From: Limnochorda sp. L945t
Lineage (GTDB): Bacteria; Bacillota; Limnochordia; Limnochordales; Geochordaceae
Direction of reading: 5' to 3'
Length of the DNA stretch: 64,000 bases
Assembly: GCF_035593305.1 (NCBI RefSeq)
Contig: NZ_CP141615.1
Coordinates: 558,001 to 622,000, forward strand
Part shown: positions 24,386-31,728 of the stretch, in pieces
Numbering within the stretch: position 1 is the first letter of the stretch
Layout of the letters: every line of letters begins with the position of its first letter
Notes under the pieces: model-generated
Databases searched by the model: none
Seen by the model: the letters and a program-made list of their open reading frames with translations, nothing else
Told to the model about the DNA's origin: nothing
Program-made: the position numbers and the translations under genes

Positions 24386-24418
24386 AGGGAGGGCGACCGC
24401 GACGCGGTGGCCCTCCCT
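24386..24418 (+). terminator. Terminator after the sigma/YtfJ operon
   Basis: Perfect 9-bp outer stem AGGGAGGGC/GCCCTCCCT with an inner GACCGC/GCGGT pairing, followed by TTCGTGTTG. 50 bases beyond the ytfJ stop. Confidence 0.65.
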
Positions 24419-24561
24419 TCGTGTTGCGCTGCAACGGTGCTGAGGGTGAGAAAGTTGTAAAGGAATCTGACGGCGCGGCTCGTACCCCACTCCCAATACG
24501 CAGCGAGGGTACATGCGTGAAAGATGTCACAAGGCTTTCCAGGATGAGGGGGGCTGGGGCC

Positions 24562-25908
24562 ATGCTGCGTGTCGGGTCGTGGAAGAAGTCGAGCTTTGCA
24601 TGGGCCGTTGCCGGGATCGTACTGCTCTTGGCCGGCTCCGTACCGGCGATGGCGGCTACCCGTACCGTCAAAATCGGTGTCATCTTGCCCCTCTCGGGGC
24701 CGCTGGCTCCGACCGGGCGAGAGCTGCGTCAGGGCATCGAGCTCATGGTCGACATCGTCAACAACGCCTACCCCGAACTGGCCGAAAAGGGCCTGGAGGT
24801 CGCGAAGTGGGAAGGCATTCCCGGGCTGGGTGGCGCCCGGCTCGAACCCGTCTTCGTCGACTCCCGCGGCGATCCGGCGGTGGGGGCCGACCTGGCGAGG
24901 CGCCTCATCCTCGAGCAAAACGTCGTGGGGCTCATGGGGGCTTACCAGAGTGCGGTGACCAAGGCCGTCGCGGGCGTCACCGAGCGCTACGGCATCCCGT
25001 TCGTCAACGCCGACTCGTCGTCGCCGTCGCTCACCCGAATGGGCTACCGGTGGTTCTGGCGGGTGACGCCGCACGATCAAATCTTCGACGAGGACCTGTT
25101 CAACTTCCTCGACGGGCTCAAGGCAGGAAAGGTGCGGGGTGTACCCGCCGTCCCGAAGGATGCCATCACGAAGCTCGCCATCGTCGCGGAAAACACCGAG
25201 TTCGGGACCGCTTCGGGCGACGACATCGACCGCCGGCTGGCGCCCGAGCGAGGCTACCAGGTCGTGCAGTACATCAAGTACCCGGCCAACTCCCCGGACC
25301 TGACCAGCGAGGCCATACGCCTCGCCTCCTCGGGCGCGGACGCCTACCTGTTCATCTCGTACGTTTCCGACGCCATCCTCTTCATGCGCACCCTGCGGCT
25401 GCGCCAGGCCGCTCCCAAGCTCATCTGGGGCCAGGACGCCGGCTTCACCAATCCCGACTTCGTGAAAGCCATCGGCAAAGACTTGCACGGTGTGCTGACG
25501 CGCTCGCTTTACATCGGCAAGCTTACGCAGGTGAAGCCCGTGGCAGCGGCCGTCAACAGCCTCTACCGCCAGCGATACGGCGCCGACCTGGTCGAAGAGT
25601 CGGCCCGAGAAACCCTGGGGGTCATCGCCTGGGCGTATGCTCTGGACCGCGCGAAGTCGACGGAGCCGGCGGCCCTGCAAAAGGCCCTCGACGAACTCAA
25701 CGTACCCGGTGATCAAATCATCACGCCGTGGAAGGGGATTCAATTCGGCGGCCTCTATCCGGGAGAGACCCATCAAAACATTCACGCGACCGGCATGATC
25801 GGGCAGTACCAGTGGAACCCGAAGACCGAGCGAGTCGAACTGGAGATCGTCTACCCGTTCGAATCGGCCACGGCCGACGTGGTCTACCCGTTCCCGGGCT
25901 GGAGGTAG
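24562..25908 (+). CDS. ABC transporter substrate-binding protein (Liv type), second transporter
   Basis: 448 residues. Signal peptide SSFAWAVAGIVLLLAGSVPAM then VKIGVILPLSGPLAPTGREL, the start of periplasmic-binding fold I. The middle has the expected GLMGAYQSAVTKAVAGVTER and FFxx lobe pattern. The ATG at 24562 follows GAGGGGGG. It begins an operon with both permeases, both ATPases, PxpA and a DUF1445 protein on the same strand. That company suggests an acidic or cyclic amino acid ligand such as 5-oxoproline or glutamate derivative rather than leucine; this is an inference. Confidence 0.92.
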   Translation: MLRVGSWKKSSFAWAVAGIVLLLAGSVPAMAATRTVKIGVILPLSGPLAPTGRELRQGIELMVDIVNNAYPELAEKGLEVAKWEGIPGLGGARLEPVFVDSRGDPAVGADLARRLILEQNVVGLMGAYQSAVTKAVAGVTERYGIPFVNADSSSPSLTRMGYRWFWRVTPHDQIFDEDLFNFLDGLKAGKVRGVPAVPKDAITKLAIVAENTEFGTASGDDIDRRLAPERGYQVVQYIKYPANSPDLTSEAIRLASSGADAYLFISYVSDAILFMRTLRLRQAAPKLIWGQDAGFTNPDFVKAIGKDLHGVLTRSLYIGKLTQVKPVAAAVNSLYRQRYGADLVEESARETLGVIAWAYALDRAKSTEPAALQKALDELNVPGDQIITPWKGIQFGGLYPGETHQNIHATGMIGQYQWNPKTERVELEIVYPFESATADVVYPFPGWR

Positions 25909-25951
25909 GTCGACCCGAAGTCATCCTGGCAGAGGCGGGGCGGTCATCTCC

Positions 25952-26812
25952 ATGGTCCTGGCCGACGTGCTGGTCTCGGGAGTGCTCATGGGGCTCGTCT
26001 ACGCGCTGCTGGCGCTCGGGCTCACCATCATCTTCGGGGTGATGGACACCGTCAACTTCGCGCACGGCGAGTTCCTCATGATCGGGATGTACGCGGCGTG
26101 GCTCACGGCGACCTACGTCTTCCCCGACCCGCTGGCGGGGCTCCCGGTCGCTGCGGCCGTGGGAGCCCTCCTGGGGGTGGCCGCCTACGCTCTCCTGGTG
26201 CGGCGGCTCTTGCGCGGGCCGATGGTGGCGCAGCTGTTCGGGACCTTCGGCCTGATGCTTTTCCTTCGCTACGGGGCGCTCGCCGTCTTCGGGCCCAACG
26301 TGCGTTCGGTGACCCACGGGGTGCTGCTGGGCAAGCGGGTGCTGCTCGGGGGCATCGTGCTCGATGCCACGCGCCTGGCGGCGGCCGCCGGGAGCGCCGT
26401 GCTCTTCGGGCTGGTGTACGTACTTCTCCAGCGCACTCGGGTGGGGGTGGCGCTGCGGGCTACGGCGGTCAGCCGGGAGGCGGCGCAGTACATGGGCATC
26501 GATACCGAGCGCATGAACGCCCTGGGGTGGGCGATCGGCGGGGCCACGGCGGGAATGGCCGGGGCGCTGCTCACCAACTTCTATTACGTCTCGCCCACGG
26601 CCGGCACTTTGTTTGCCATGATCACGTTCACGGCGGTCGCGCTGGGCGGATTCGGCAGCGTTCCCGGGGCTTTCGTAGCCGGCATCCTGGTGGGCGTCGT
26701 GCAGATGCTGGCGGCCCAGTACGTAGCGGCGGAGCTCAAACTGGCCTTCGTCTACCTCGTCTACTTCCTGGCGGTCATGATCCGACCCCAGGGTTTGCTG
26801 GGGGTGAGGTAG
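25952..26812 (+). CDS. livH: Liv-type ABC transporter permease (LivH family), second transporter
   Basis: 286 residues, with FGVMDTVNFAHGEFLMIGMY at the N-terminal part and coupling-loop ALRATAVSREAAQYMGIDTE, both typical of LivH. C-terminal IRPQGLLGVR closes the family pattern. Eight hydrophobic helices. It starts 43 bases after the substrate-binding gene and is followed by livM after five bases. Confidence 0.93.
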   Translation: MVLADVLVSGVLMGLVYALLALGLTIIFGVMDTVNFAHGEFLMIGMYAAWLTATYVFPDPLAGLPVAAAVGALLGVAAYALLVRRLLRGPMVAQLFGTFGLMLFLRYGALAVFGPNVRSVTHGVLLGKRVLLGGIVLDATRLAAAAGSAVLFGLVYVLLQRTRVGVALRATAVSREAAQYMGIDTERMNALGWAIGGATAGMAGALLTNFYYVSPTAGTLFAMITFTAVALGGFGSVPGAFVAGILVGVVQMLAAQYVAAELKLAFVYLVYFLAVMIRPQGLLGVR

Positions 26813-26817
26813 CGCCC

Positions 26818-27918
26818 ATGGGAGCCAAGGGGGCTACCGGCCCGATCAAGACCCTCCGGCTCGCCTGGTCCCTCAGCGACCGGCCACGGGCCGAGCAGAT
26901 CGGCTTCGGGCTTTTCCTCGCCGCTATGCTCGCCTTCCCGTGGGTCGTGAAGGCCGGCTTCGCCCGGGCCGTGGCCGTGCAGTTCATGCTGTACGCGCTC
27001 TACGGTACGAGTTGGAACGCCATCGGCGGCTTCGGCGGGCAGGTCGACCTCGGGGCGGCCAAGAGCGTCGGTTTCGGGGCGTACGCGGTCGCGCTCTTGA
27101 CGAGCACGCTCGATGCGCCCTTTTGGGCGGTCCTGCCCGTCGCCGTGGCAGCGGCGATGCTCGAGTCGTTCGTGGTGGGGGCGGCGTTGCTGCGCTTGCG
27201 GGGGCACTACTTCGCTATCGGGACGCTGGCGGTGGCGCTGGTGTGGCAGGAGCTGTTCGTCTTCTGGGAGTGGACGGGCGGCGCCCGGGGCATCAACCTG
27301 CCCATCAAGCCGGCGCCCGACTGGGCTTACTTGCAGCTCGACCCGGTAGGGTACCACTACGTGGCGCTGGGGCTGCTGCTGGCCGGGCTGCTGGTCGTCA
27401 ACGGCATCCGCCGCTCCCGACTGGGATATCAGCTGCGGGCGCTGCGTGCCAACGAGGAGGCGGCGGCCAGCGTCGGGGTCGACGTCTTTGCGGCCAAGTT
27501 GAAAGCGTACGTCACGAGCGCGGCCCTGTATGCCGCCGGCGGGGCCTTTTACGCCGCCTACTTCGGATACATCGACCCGTTCTCGGTCATGCCGATGGAT
27601 CTTTCGGTGATGATCGCCATGACCGCCATGCTGGGCGGGGCGGGCGCCATGTGGGGGCCGCTCATCGGCGCGGCGGTCCTGGTACCGCTCGACCGGTACC
27701 TGGGAGCCTGGCTGGGCGGGCATGGGGTACAGGGCATCGACTTCCTCGTCTACTCGGTCGTCATCATGGCCCTGGCAGCCTACCAGCCAAAGGGCGTCTG
27801 GGGGATCATCGCATCGATCGGAAAGGTACGGAGGGCCCGTGGTGCTTCTCGATGTGCAGTCGCTGGTGAAGCAGTTCGGCGGGGTCATGGCCAACGATTA
27901 CCTGGATCTGTCCATTGA
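26818..27918 (+). CDS. livM: Liv-type ABC transporter permease (LivM family), second transporter
   Basis: 366 residues; about nine membrane helices and the LivM sequences SWNAIGGFGGQVDLGAAKSV and YQLRALRANEEAAASVGVDV. The conserved part ends at AAYQPKGVWGI; a further 26 residues rich in Arg and Ala run over the start of livG, overlapping it by 77 bases. Such a long overlap is unusual, and the tail looks like read-through of the livG sequence in another frame, perhaps due to loss of an earlier stop. Confidence 0.92.
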   Translation: MGAKGATGPIKTLRLAWSLSDRPRAEQIGFGLFLAAMLAFPWVVKAGFARAVAVQFMLYALYGTSWNAIGGFGGQVDLGAAKSVGFGAYAVALLTSTLDAPFWAVLPVAVAAAMLESFVVGAALLRLRGHYFAIGTLAVALVWQELFVFWEWTGGARGINLPIKPAPDWAYLQLDPVGYHYVALGLLLAGLLVVNGIRRSRLGYQLRALRANEEAAASVGVDVFAAKLKAYVTSAALYAAGGAFYAAYFGYIDPFSVMPMDLSVMIAMTAMLGGAGAMWGPLIGAAVLVPLDRYLGAWLGGHGVQGIDFLVYSVVIMALAAYQPKGVWGIIASIGKVRRARGASRCAVAGEAVRRGHGQRLPGSVH

Positions 27919-28588
27919 GGAAGGGGAGATCGTCGGGCTCATCGGCCCCAACGGGGCGGGCAAGACCACCCTCATGCACTGCATCGCCGGCTACCACCGG
28001 CCCGACCGTGGGACGGTCCGCTTCGCCGGGGTCGACATCACGGGCTGGCCTCCGCACAGGACGGCGCGGGCGGGGATTGCCCGTACCTTCCAGTCGCTGC
28101 GCACGATGGAAGGCTTGACGGTCGAGGAAAACGTCATGGTCGGGGCCTTTTGCCGTACGGACGACCCGGACCGGGCCCGAGAGGCAGCGTTGGCCCTCCT
28201 CGAGCGCCTGGATCTGGCCGGAGTGCGGGGTGCCCAGCCCCACGAGATTCCTCTGGCGTGGCAGCGCCGGGTCGAGCTGGCGCGGGCACTTGCCACCCGG
28301 CCGAGGCTGCTGATGCTGGACGAGGCGGCGGCAGGCTTGAGCCCGGAGGAGATCCGGGCCTTCGAGCAACTCCTGCGTGCCCTGCACCGGGAGCTCGGCC
28401 TGACGCTCATCGTCGTGGAACACGTGATGGATTTCGTGATGAGCCTGGCAGGCCGGGTCGTGGTGCTGGCGAGCGGTCGCAAGATTGCCGAAGGGCGGCC
28501 GGAGGAGGTGGCCCGGGACGAGCAGGTCATCGAAGCCTACCTCGGGGGGAGCTATGCTCGAGGTCCGGCACATCTCGGTGGAGTATGA
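27842..28588 (+). CDS. livG: Liv-type ABC transporter ATP-binding protein (LivG family), second transporter
   Basis: 248 residues. Walker A GLIGPNGAGKTT, GIARTFQSLRTMEGLTVEEN (Q-loop), Walker B LLMLDEAAAGLSP and switch VVEHVMDFV. The signature is degenerate: LSGGQ is replaced by IPLAWQRRVELARAL, and the Walker B glutamate-proline by EAA. That is known in some LivG-like proteins but weakens the usual ATP sandwich. Of two adjacent GTG codons the second (27842) has better spacing to GGAGG. Ends VIEAYLGGSYARG as in LivG, overlapping livF by 35 bases. Confidence 0.9.
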   Translation: MLLDVQSLVKQFGGVMANDYLDLSIEEGEIVGLIGPNGAGKTTLMHCIAGYHRPDRGTVRFAGVDITGWPPHRTARAGIARTFQSLRTMEGLTVEENVMVGAFCRTDDPDRAREAALALLERLDLAGVRGAQPHEIPLAWQRRVELARALATRPRLLMLDEAAAGLSPEEIRAFEQLLRALHRELGLTLIVVEHVMDFVMSLAGRVVVLASGRKIAEGRPEEVARDEQVIEAYLGGSYARGPAHLGGV

Positions 28589-29258
28589 CGGGGTGCCGGC
28601 GCTGCACGACGTCTCCCTGGAGGTGCGCCGGGGAGAGCTCGTGGCGCTGGTCGGGAGCAACGGGGCAGGGAAGAGCACCACCCTCAAGACCATCGCCGGC
28701 GCGCTCCACCCGGTGAGGGGGGAGGTGCGGTTCGAAGGGACTCCCCTCTCCCGCAAGGGGACGCCCGAGGTGGTGCGCATGGGCATCACCTACGTGCCGG
28801 AGGGGCGGATGGTCTTCGGGCCGTTGACCGTCGAGGAAAACCTGCGCCTGGGCGCGTTCTCCGTGGGCGGGGGGCCCGAGACGGAGCAGCAGCTCGAACG
28901 GGTCTACGATCTGTTCCCCCGGCTTCGCGAGCGCCGTCACCAGCGGGCCGGGACGCTCTCGGGCGGGGAACAGCAGATGGTGGCCATCGGGCGCGGGCTC
29001 ATGGCCCGGCCCAAACTGCTGATGCTCGACGAACCCTCGCTCGGGCTCATGCCGAAACTGGTCGAGGAACTCTTCGCGGTCGTTGCCCGGTTGCGCGACG
29101 AGGGCCTCACCATCCTGCTCGTCGAACAACGGGCCCGAGAGGCGCTGCGGCTGGCCGACAGGGGCTACGTGCTCCAGACGGGGCGTACCGTCGTGCAGGG
29201 GAGGGGGCCGGAGCTCCTGGCCTCGGAGGCGATGCGGCGTGCCTTTCTGGGCGTTTGA
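28554..29258 (+). CDS. livF: Liv-type ABC transporter ATP-binding protein (LivF family), second transporter
   Basis: 234 residues. Walker A ALVGSNGAGKSTTLK, signature LSGGEQQMVAIGRGLMARP, Walker B LLMLDEPSLGLMP and switch LVEQRAREAL. The start ATG overlaps the livG end and follows GGGGGGAG. Completes the second full SBP-H-M-G-F set in one direction. Confidence 0.93.
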   Translation: MLEVRHISVEYDGVPALHDVSLEVRRGELVALVGSNGAGKSTTLKTIAGALHPVRGEVRFEGTPLSRKGTPEVVRMGITYVPEGRMVFGPLTVEENLRLGAFSVGGGPETEQQLERVYDLFPRLRERRHQRAGTLSGGEQQMVAIGRGLMARPKLLMLDEPSLGLMPKLVEELFAVVARLRDEGLTILLVEQRAREALRLADRGYVLQTGRTVVQGRGPELLASEAMRRAFLGV

Positions 29259-29310
29259 GCGTGAGACGGCGCTCCGCCGGGTAAATGGCCGAGGAGAGGG
29301 GTGAGGAGGG

Positions 29311-30108
29311 TTGGGCGGAAGCCTGGTCGACCTCAACTGTGACATGGGGGAGAGCTTCGGGGCGTGGCAGATCGAGCCGGGGGAGACGGTGCTTGGCCAC
29401 GTCTCCTCGGTCAACCTGGCCTGCGGCTACCACGCCGGTGACCCCCTCGTCATGGAACGCACCGTGGCCCGCTGCAAGCAGCACGGCGTTGCGGTGGGAG
29501 CGCATCCCGGCTACCCGGACCTGATGGGCTTCGGCCGGAGGGAGATGCAGCTGAGCCCGGCCGAAGCGAGGGCGTACGTGATCTACCAGGTGGGCGCGCT
29601 CAAGGCCTTTTGTGAGGCCGCCGGCGTCCCGCTCCAGCACGTGAAGCTGCATGGCGCCTTCTACAACGCGGCCTCCGACGACGATCGCCTGGCGTCGGCC
29701 GTCATCGAGGCTCTGCTGGCCCTGCGCTCCTGGGGCCTGATCGTGCTGGCCCGTTCCGGGTCGCTCTTTGCGCGGCGGGCCCGGGAAGCGGGGCTCACCG
29801 TGGCGGAAGAGGTGTTCGCCGATCGGGCCTACAACCCCGACGGCACGCTGGTCTCCCGCCGCCTTCCCGGGGCCGTGCTGCACGACCCGGCCGAGGTGGC
29901 GCGACGGGCGGTGCAGATGGCGACGCAAGGATGGGTGGCGGCCGTCGACGGCACGCCGGTACAGCTGCAGGTCGACTCCATCTGCGTGCACGGCGACAAC
30001 CCCGAGGCGGCGGCCAGCGTGGAGCGGATGGCCCGGGAGCTGCGGGCCGCCGGCGTCCGGATCGCGCCCCTGCGGGAGGTGGCAGGCCGTGAGCCTGCGG
30101 GCCGTTGA
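29311..30108 (+). CDS. pxpA: 5-oxoprolinase subunit A (LamB/YcsF family)
   Basis: 265 residues. VDLNCDMGESFGAW, SSVNLACGYHAGDPLVMER, AVGAHPGYPDLMGFGRREM and VKLHGAFYNAA are the family motifs, with acidic and histidine residues for ATP-dependent ring opening of 5-oxoproline to glutamate. The start is a TTG with GGAGAGGGG nine bases upstream. Usual partners PxpB and PxpC are not in the window. It overlaps the DUF1445 gene by 20 bases and follows the Liv transporter, so uptake and opening of a cyclic amino acid seems likely. Confidence 0.9.
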   Translation: MGGSLVDLNCDMGESFGAWQIEPGETVLGHVSSVNLACGYHAGDPLVMERTVARCKQHGVAVGAHPGYPDLMGFGRREMQLSPAEARAYVIYQVGALKAFCEAAGVPLQHVKLHGAFYNAASDDDRLASAVIEALLALRSWGLIVLARSGSLFARRAREAGLTVAEEVFADRAYNPDGTLVSRRLPGAVLHDPAEVARRAVQMATQGWVAAVDGTPVQLQVDSICVHGDNPEAAASVERMARELRAAGVRIAPLREVAGREPAGR

Positions 30109-30889
30109 AGCGTTCGGCGGGCCACGGGAGGCCCGGCAGGCCATCCGGGAGGGGCGGTGGACAGGGCCCACGGCAGGCCTGTGCCCGGGGTACGCGCAGG
30201 CCAACCTGGTCGTCCTGCCCCGCCAGTTTGCCTGCGATTTCCTGCTTTTCTGCCAGCGCAACCCCAACCCGTGCCCGCTCCTGGAGGTGACCGACGCCGG
30301 CTCGTGGGAGCCGCGGCGACTGGCACCGGGCGCGGATCTGCGCACGGACGTGCCGAGGTACCGCATCTACCGTGACGGACGCCTCGAAGGGGAACCCACG
30401 GACGTCCTGGATCTCTGGCGGGACGACCTGGTGGCCTTTCTCTTCGGGTGCAGCTTCACGTTCGAACGGGCGCTCCTCGAGGCGGGCGTACCGGTCCGCC
30501 ACCTGGAAGAGGGCAAGAACGTTCCCATGTACGTGACCAACCGGGCCTGCGACCCCGCCGGCATTTTCCGCGGCCCGCTGGTGGTGACGATGCGCCCCAT
30601 CCCGGTGGAGCTCGTGCCGCGGGCAGTGCAGGTGACGGCGCGCTTTCCCGGGGCGCACGGGGCGCCGGTGCACGTCGGCGACCCGGCGGCCCTCGGCATC
30701 CGGCGCCTGGAGCGTCCGGACTTCGGCGACGCGGTGACGGTTCGCGACGGGGAGATGCCCGTCTTCTGGGCGTGCGGGGTGACGGCGCAGGCGGTGGCGC
30801 TCGAGAGCAAAGCGTCGCTGATGCTCACCCACGCGCCCGGGCACATGTTCATCACCGACCGGAAGGACGCCGACCTCTCTTACGACTGA
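30089..30889 (+). CDS. DUF1445 putative hydro-lyase / D-glutamate cyclase-like protein (YcsI family)
   Basis: 266 residues. AGLCPGYAQANLVVLPRQFA, FLLFCQRNPNPCPLLEVTD, FLFGCSFTFERALLEAGVPV and RGPLVVTMRPIPVE are the conserved blocks of this family; mammalian members (DGLUCY) convert D-glutamate to 5-oxoproline. Here it follows pxpA, so a sequence D-glutamate -> 5-oxoproline -> glutamate is plausible: an inference based on family knowledge. GTG start nine bases after GGGAGG. Its end overlaps the convergent hydrolase gene by ten bases. Confidence 0.88.
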   Translation: MSLRAVEAFGGPREARQAIREGRWTGPTAGLCPGYAQANLVVLPRQFACDFLLFCQRNPNPCPLLEVTDAGSWEPRRLAPGADLRTDVPRYRIYRDGRLEGEPTDVLDLWRDDLVAFLFGCSFTFERALLEAGVPVRHLEEGKNVPMYVTNRACDPAGIFRGPLVVTMRPIPVELVPRAVQVTARFPGAHGAPVHVGDPAALGIRRLERPDFGDAVTVRDGEMPVFWACGVTAQAVALESKASLMLTHAPGHMFITDRKDADLSYD

Positions 30890-31728
30890 GGCGCGGGCAG
30901 CAGGTGCCGGCGCAGCCAGGCGACGGTCGTCTCGATGACCTGATCCGTCCACTCGCCCCGGTTATAGGTGTGGTCGGCGCCGGCCACCTGGTGCAGGGTC
31001 TTGTCGCGGGTGGGAAAGGCCGCGAAGTAGAGCTCGGCGTCGGAGGGCGGTACGGCCTCGTCCCGCGTGCCGTGCACCAGCAGGACGGGGCCCGGGTACC
31101 GGGCCGCCGCATCCAGGGGCCGGTGGCGGGGGAGGTCGTCCACGAAGCCCTGGCCGATCAGGTTACCCGCCCGGTCGTAGTGGCCCCGGTACATGATGAC
31201 GCGGGGCTGGTCGGGAGCCTGGGTGGCCATGTGCCGGGCGATGCGCAGGGGGTCGGCGACGGCGCTCCAGAGCACGAGCGCTGCCACGTCGCCGTCTCTC
31301 TCGGCCGCCAGAGTGGCCACCGCCCCGCCCATGCTCATGCCGAGCAGTGCGACGGGCCGGCCCACATGGCTCCGGGCGTACGCGAGGGCAGCCAGCGCGT
31401 CCGTGATCTCGCCGCTCAGCGTCATCTCCTCGAACTCTCCCTCGGAGTCGCCGGAGCCCCGGAAGTCGAACCGCAGGGCCGCCATGCCCGCCTTGGCCAT
31501 CGCCCGTGCCGCCTTGACGAACAGCCGGTGGTTTTCGGCCTTGTGGCCGCCGAAACCGTGGCACAACACGACGGCGGGCGGCCGCTCGTCGGCCCCGCCC
31601 GGCGGCCGGTGCACGATTCCGATGAGCTGCTGCCCTTCCACCACGATCCGGATGGGCTCTTCCTCGATCCTTCCTGGTGATGCCGGCAAGGCGTGATCCC
31701 GATCCTTTCTACGGCCGTCTCGCTTCAC
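30880..31728 (-). CDS. Alpha/beta hydrolase
   Basis: About 282 residues. Oxyanion region VLCHGFGGHKAENHRL, nucleophile elbow LLGMSMGGAVATLAA (Ser), acid LLVHGTRDEAVPPSDAEL (Asp) and final histidine VAGADHTYNRGEW form a complete triad. RFDFRGSGDSEGEFEEMTL is typical of the BAAT/serine aminopeptidase-like esterase group. I take the GTG start that overlaps the stop of the YhaN-like gene (GTGA), making it the third gene of that unit; a GTG at 31755 or a TTG further in remain possible. Substrate unknown, probably an ester or thioester. Confidence 0.85.
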   Translation of the reverse strand: MKRDGRRKDRDHALPASPGRIEEEPIRIVVEGQQLIGIVHRPPGGADERPPAVVLCHGFGGHKAENHRLFVKAARAMAKAGMAALRFDFRGSGDSEGEFEEMTLSGEITDALAALAYARSHVGRPVALLGMSMGGAVATLAAERDGDVAALVLWSAVADPLRIARHMATQAPDQPRVIMYRGHYDRAGNLIGQGFVDDLPRHRPLDAAARYPGPVLLVHGTRDEAVPPSDAELYFAAFPTRDKTLHQVAGADHTYNRGEWTDQVIETTVAWLRRHLLPAPQS

